A DNA stretch of 64,000 bases from Rhizobium sp. Pop5 (GTDB taxonomy: Bacteria; Pseudomonadota; Alphaproteobacteria; Rhizobiales; Rhizobiaceae), in contig NZ_CP099399.1 of NCBI RefSeq assembly GCF_024721175.1, positions 3,180,001 to 3,244,000 of the forward strand. Reading direction: 5' to 3'. Each line of letters begins with the position of its first letter. Position 1 is the first letter of the stretch. Both the position numbers and the translations under genes were made by a program. The notes under the pieces were generated by a model. It saw only the letters and a list, made by a program, of their open reading frames with translations. It searched no databases and had not been told where the DNA came from. Shown here in pieces: positions 61,894 through 64,000 of this stretch.

Positions 61894-63204
61894 CTACTCC
61901 AGAAGCGGCGACCAGGCCGGGTCGGAGCCGTAACTCGGCGTCTTCACAAGCTGCTCGTTATAGCCGGTGAGATCGATGGAGTAGAGCTGCGGACCGCCCG
62001 CCCCCGCCGCCTGGCGGAAGAACATCAGCACGCGGCCGTTCGGCGCCCAGGTCGGGCCCTCGTTGTGGAAGCCGGTCGTCAGGATGCGCTCGCCCGAACC
62101 GTCCGGCTTCATCACGCCGATCGAGAACTTGCCGCCCGACTGCTTGGTGAAGGCGATCAGATCGCCGCGCGGCGACCAGACCGGCGTGGAGTACCTGCCG
62201 TCGCCGAAGGAGATGCGCGTCTGGCCCGAACCATCGGCATTCATGACATAGATCTGCGACTGTCCGCCGCGGTCGCTTTCGAAGGCGACGCGGTTGCCGT
62301 CAGGCGAATAGGAGGGCGAGGTGTCGATCGCCGCCGTCGAGGTCAGGCGCGTCGTCGTACGCGAGCGCAGGTCCATCGTATAGATGTTGGAATTGGCGTC
62401 CTGCTGCAGGCTCATGATCACCTTCTGACCATCCGGTGAGAAGCGCGGCGAGAAGGTCATGCCGGGGAAGTTGCCGACCACCTCGCGCTGCCCGGTTTCG
62501 AGCTGCAGCAGATAGACGCGCGGCTGCTGGTTGGCAAAGGACATGTAAGTGACTTCCTGCCGGCTCGGCGAAAAGCGGGGCGTCAGCACGAGGTCGCTGC
62601 CATCAGTCAGCATGCGCACGTTGAAGCCGTCCTGATCCATGATCGCGAGCTGCCGCTTGCGCTGCTGCTTGGTGCCGGATTCGGAGACGAAGACGACGCG
62701 GGTGTCGAAATACCCCTCTTCGCCGGTGATCTGCTTATAGATCGCATCGGCGATGATATGAGCGACACGCCGCCAGTTCTCCGGCTGCGTATAAAACTGC
62801 TGACCGGTCATCTGCTGGCCGGCAAACGGGTCCCAGAGACGGAACTCCGCGCGAAGACGCCCGTCGGCCTCCTGGGTCACACGACCGGTGACCAGCGCCT
62901 GGGCGTTGATGACCTTCCAATCTTCGAATCTCGGCGCGGCATCCGGGTTGGAGATCTTTTCGATGAAGGCGCTCTTGTTAATCGGCGCGAAGAGGCCGGA
63001 ACGCTGCAGATCGGCCGCGATCACCTGCGAAACCTGCGCGCCCATGTCACCCTGCAGGAAATCGGTCACCGCGATCGGCAGCGGCTGAACGTTGCCCTTT
63101 CGAATGTCGAGGGTGACCAGCGCGTTGGCTGGCGTCGCGAAGACGGCAGCGGTCATAAGACCGGCTGCGGCCAAAACGGCACGGAAAAAGGAACACTTTG
63201 TCAT
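61894..63204 (-). CDS. tolB: Tol-Pal translocation protein TolB
   Basis: 436 residues from ATG 63204. Signal peptide ends TPANA; an N-terminal anticodon-binding-like domain (about 30-165) and a six-bladed beta propeller follow, with repeated blades ending in [33 protein letters not shown] and [10 protein letters not shown]. TolB is the periplasmic hub that binds Pal and TolA. Upstream in-frame codons to 63411 lack a binding site and were rejected. 151 bases separate it from pal. Confidence 0.95.
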   Translation of the reverse strand: MTKCSFFRAVLAAAGLMTAAVFATPANALVTLDIRKGNVQPLPIAVTDFLQGDMGAQVSQVIAADLQRSGLFAPINKSAFIEKISNPDAAPRFEDWKVINAQALVTGRVTQEADGRLRAEFRLWDPFAGQQMTGQQFYTQPENWRRVAHIIADAIYKQITGEEGYFDTRVVFVSESGTKQQRKRQLAIMDQDGFNVRMLTDGSDLVLTPRFSPSRQEVTYMSFANQQPRVYLLQLETGQREVVGNFPGMTFSPRFSPDGQKVIMSLQQDANSNIYTMDLRSRTTTRLTSTAAIDTSPSYSPDGNRVAFESDRGGQSQIYVMNADGSGQTRISFGDGRYSTPVWSPRGDLIAFTKQSGGKFSIGVMKPDGSGERILTTGFHNEGPTWAPNGRVLMFFRQAAGAGGPQLYSIDLTGYNEQLVKTPSYGSDPAWSPLLE

Positions 63205-63411
63205 ACCAAACAGCCTTTCAGCATCTATTGGAGCCGGATCGCTGGGTTCGAAGCGCAGAACACTTCGTTCCAGGATTCGCATTTCTCTTTGGGGAGCATG
63301 GCGAAGGCGACGAGCGCCGCACCGCGCGAAAACCTTAGCCGTCAAACTTTTTGCGGCGAGTACGATGGCAACTAAAAGAGACTTTTTGCCATGGGACGGA
63401 TCCATCAGCAT

Positions 63412-64000
63412 CTAGATTCCCATGCTGCTTGGATCGAAGTTGAGTTCGACCTCATTCCAGGCATCATATTTGTCCTTCGGAAGCGTCGAGAAGGGGGCGG
63501 ACTTCATCACAGCTCTATAGGCACCGCTTTCCAACGCACGGCGTGTGGAGTCGCTGCTGCTGCCGCCTGACGATTCGACTTCCGGCTGACCGACGATATT
63601 GCCGTCCTTGTCGAGCTTCATGTGCACCTTGATGACCATGCCGGAAAGGCCTTCCATCCCAGGCGTGACAAGCCAGTTGCCCTCGATCAAACTGCGCATA
63701 GCATCTTCTTCGCTCTGGCTGAGCTTCGAGCCGCCGTTGCTCTTCTTCGCGCCCAGCGAGGCCTCCTGCGTGGAGCGCTTGGCACCGCCAGCCGAAGGAT
63801 CGGTCTTGTTCAGCAGGGCCGAAATCTCGTCAGCATTGAAGTCGCTCTTCATTGAAGAAGCCGATTTCGCCACTTCCTGCTTCTTGTCGGCTTTTTTCTT
63901 GTCTGTCGGTTTTTCCGCGGCCTTCGGCTCGTCCGGTGTCTTTTCCGGTGGCTTTTCAGCGGGCTTCTGCGGTTCCGGCGGCTTCACCTGAGGTTTGACG
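63412..64000 (-). CDS. tolA: TolA (C-terminal part; N terminus outside the window)
   Basis: The frame is open to the window's right end, so 196 codons of the C-terminal part are seen. A Pro/Lys/Glu-rich segment (KPPEPQKPAEKPPEKTPDEP) is followed by the charged helix of domain II and then a globular TonB/TolA-like C terminus: LIEGNWLVTPGMEGLSGMVI, then LDKDGNIVGQPEVESSG and AYRAVMKSAPFSTLP. TolA spans the periplasm from TolQR to TolB and Pal. Gene order (tolA before tolB) supports this over a TonB. Confidence 0.92.
   Translation of the reverse strand, partial: VKPQVKPPEPQKPAEKPPEKTPDEPKAAEKPTDKKKADKKQEVAKSASSMKSDFNADEISALLNKTDPSAGGAKRSTQEASLGAKKSNGGSKLSQSEEDAMRSLIEGNWLVTPGMEGLSGMVIKVHMKLDKDGNIVGQPEVESSGGSSSDSTRRALESGAYRAVMKSAPFSTLPKDKYDAWNEVELNFDPSSMGI

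Overview
The window reads as chromosomal DNA of an alphaproteobacterium of the Rhizobium leguminosarum/etli type. Evidence: GC-rich sequence with many long antisense open frames, a tolA-tolB-pal-cpoB-tilS-ftsH-glmM block in rhizobial order, a DUF982 gene, a serC leader RNA motif typical of alphaproteobacteria, and two copies of a RIME-like double-palindrome repeat. I ran no database search; family names come from recognised motifs and gene order.

Layout. 1-3.6 kb: a phosphoribosyltransferase (5' cut), an SLC13/RCK permease and purC. 3.7-10.5 kb: TetR regulator and a complete RND efflux set (lipoprotein adaptor, pump, NodT-type outer membrane factor) closed by a terminator. 10.5-18.1 kb: a tight operon of LacI regulator, spermidine/putrescine-type ABC transporter, nucleoside hydrolase and adenine deaminase, preceded by a promoter with a LacI-type operator; this looks like a purine nucleoside uptake and salvage unit. 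18.3-22.7 kb: M20 amidohydrolase and a TctABC tripartite tricarboxylate transporter. 22.9-23.8 kb: an ArsR-SRPBCC pair with a clear promoter/operator. 23.9-27.1 kb: DctB/DctD-like two-component pair without dctA next to it. 27.2-29.7 kb: molybdopterin oxidoreductase, and on the other strand a cobalamin-riboswitch-controlled cobalt transporter operon cbtB-cbtA plus an uncharacterised third gene. 29.7-36.1 kb: histidine phosphatase, a 38-residue membrane peptide, GGDEF-EAL protein, Pit phosphate transporter, acetate kinase and small proteins. 36.2-38.3 kb: divergent pobR/pobA. 38.7-43.6 kb: VCBS-type extracellular protein, aldo/keto reductase, DUF982 protein, small membrane protein and a chemoreceptor.

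43.6-45.6 kb is the only clearly mobile part: an IS481-type element between a DUF2924 gene remnant and tRNA-Met. 45.7-50.9 kb: mnmA, a 33-residue exported peptide, a second ArsR-SRPBCC pair and a PAS-GGDEF-EAL protein. 50.9-55 kb: serC-serA with the serC leader motif, and an Omp25-like porin. 55-64 kb: housekeeping envelope and tRNA-modification genes (glmM, ftsH, tilS, cpoB, pal, tolB, tolA cut by the window end), several with intrinsic terminators.

No CRISPR array, prophage or defence island was seen. The most interesting items are the third gene of the B12-regulated cobalt operon, the purine-linked ABC operon, the VCBS/jelly-roll protein without a signal peptide, the operator architectures of the LacI and ArsR genes, and several very small genes with good ribosome binding sites and terminators.
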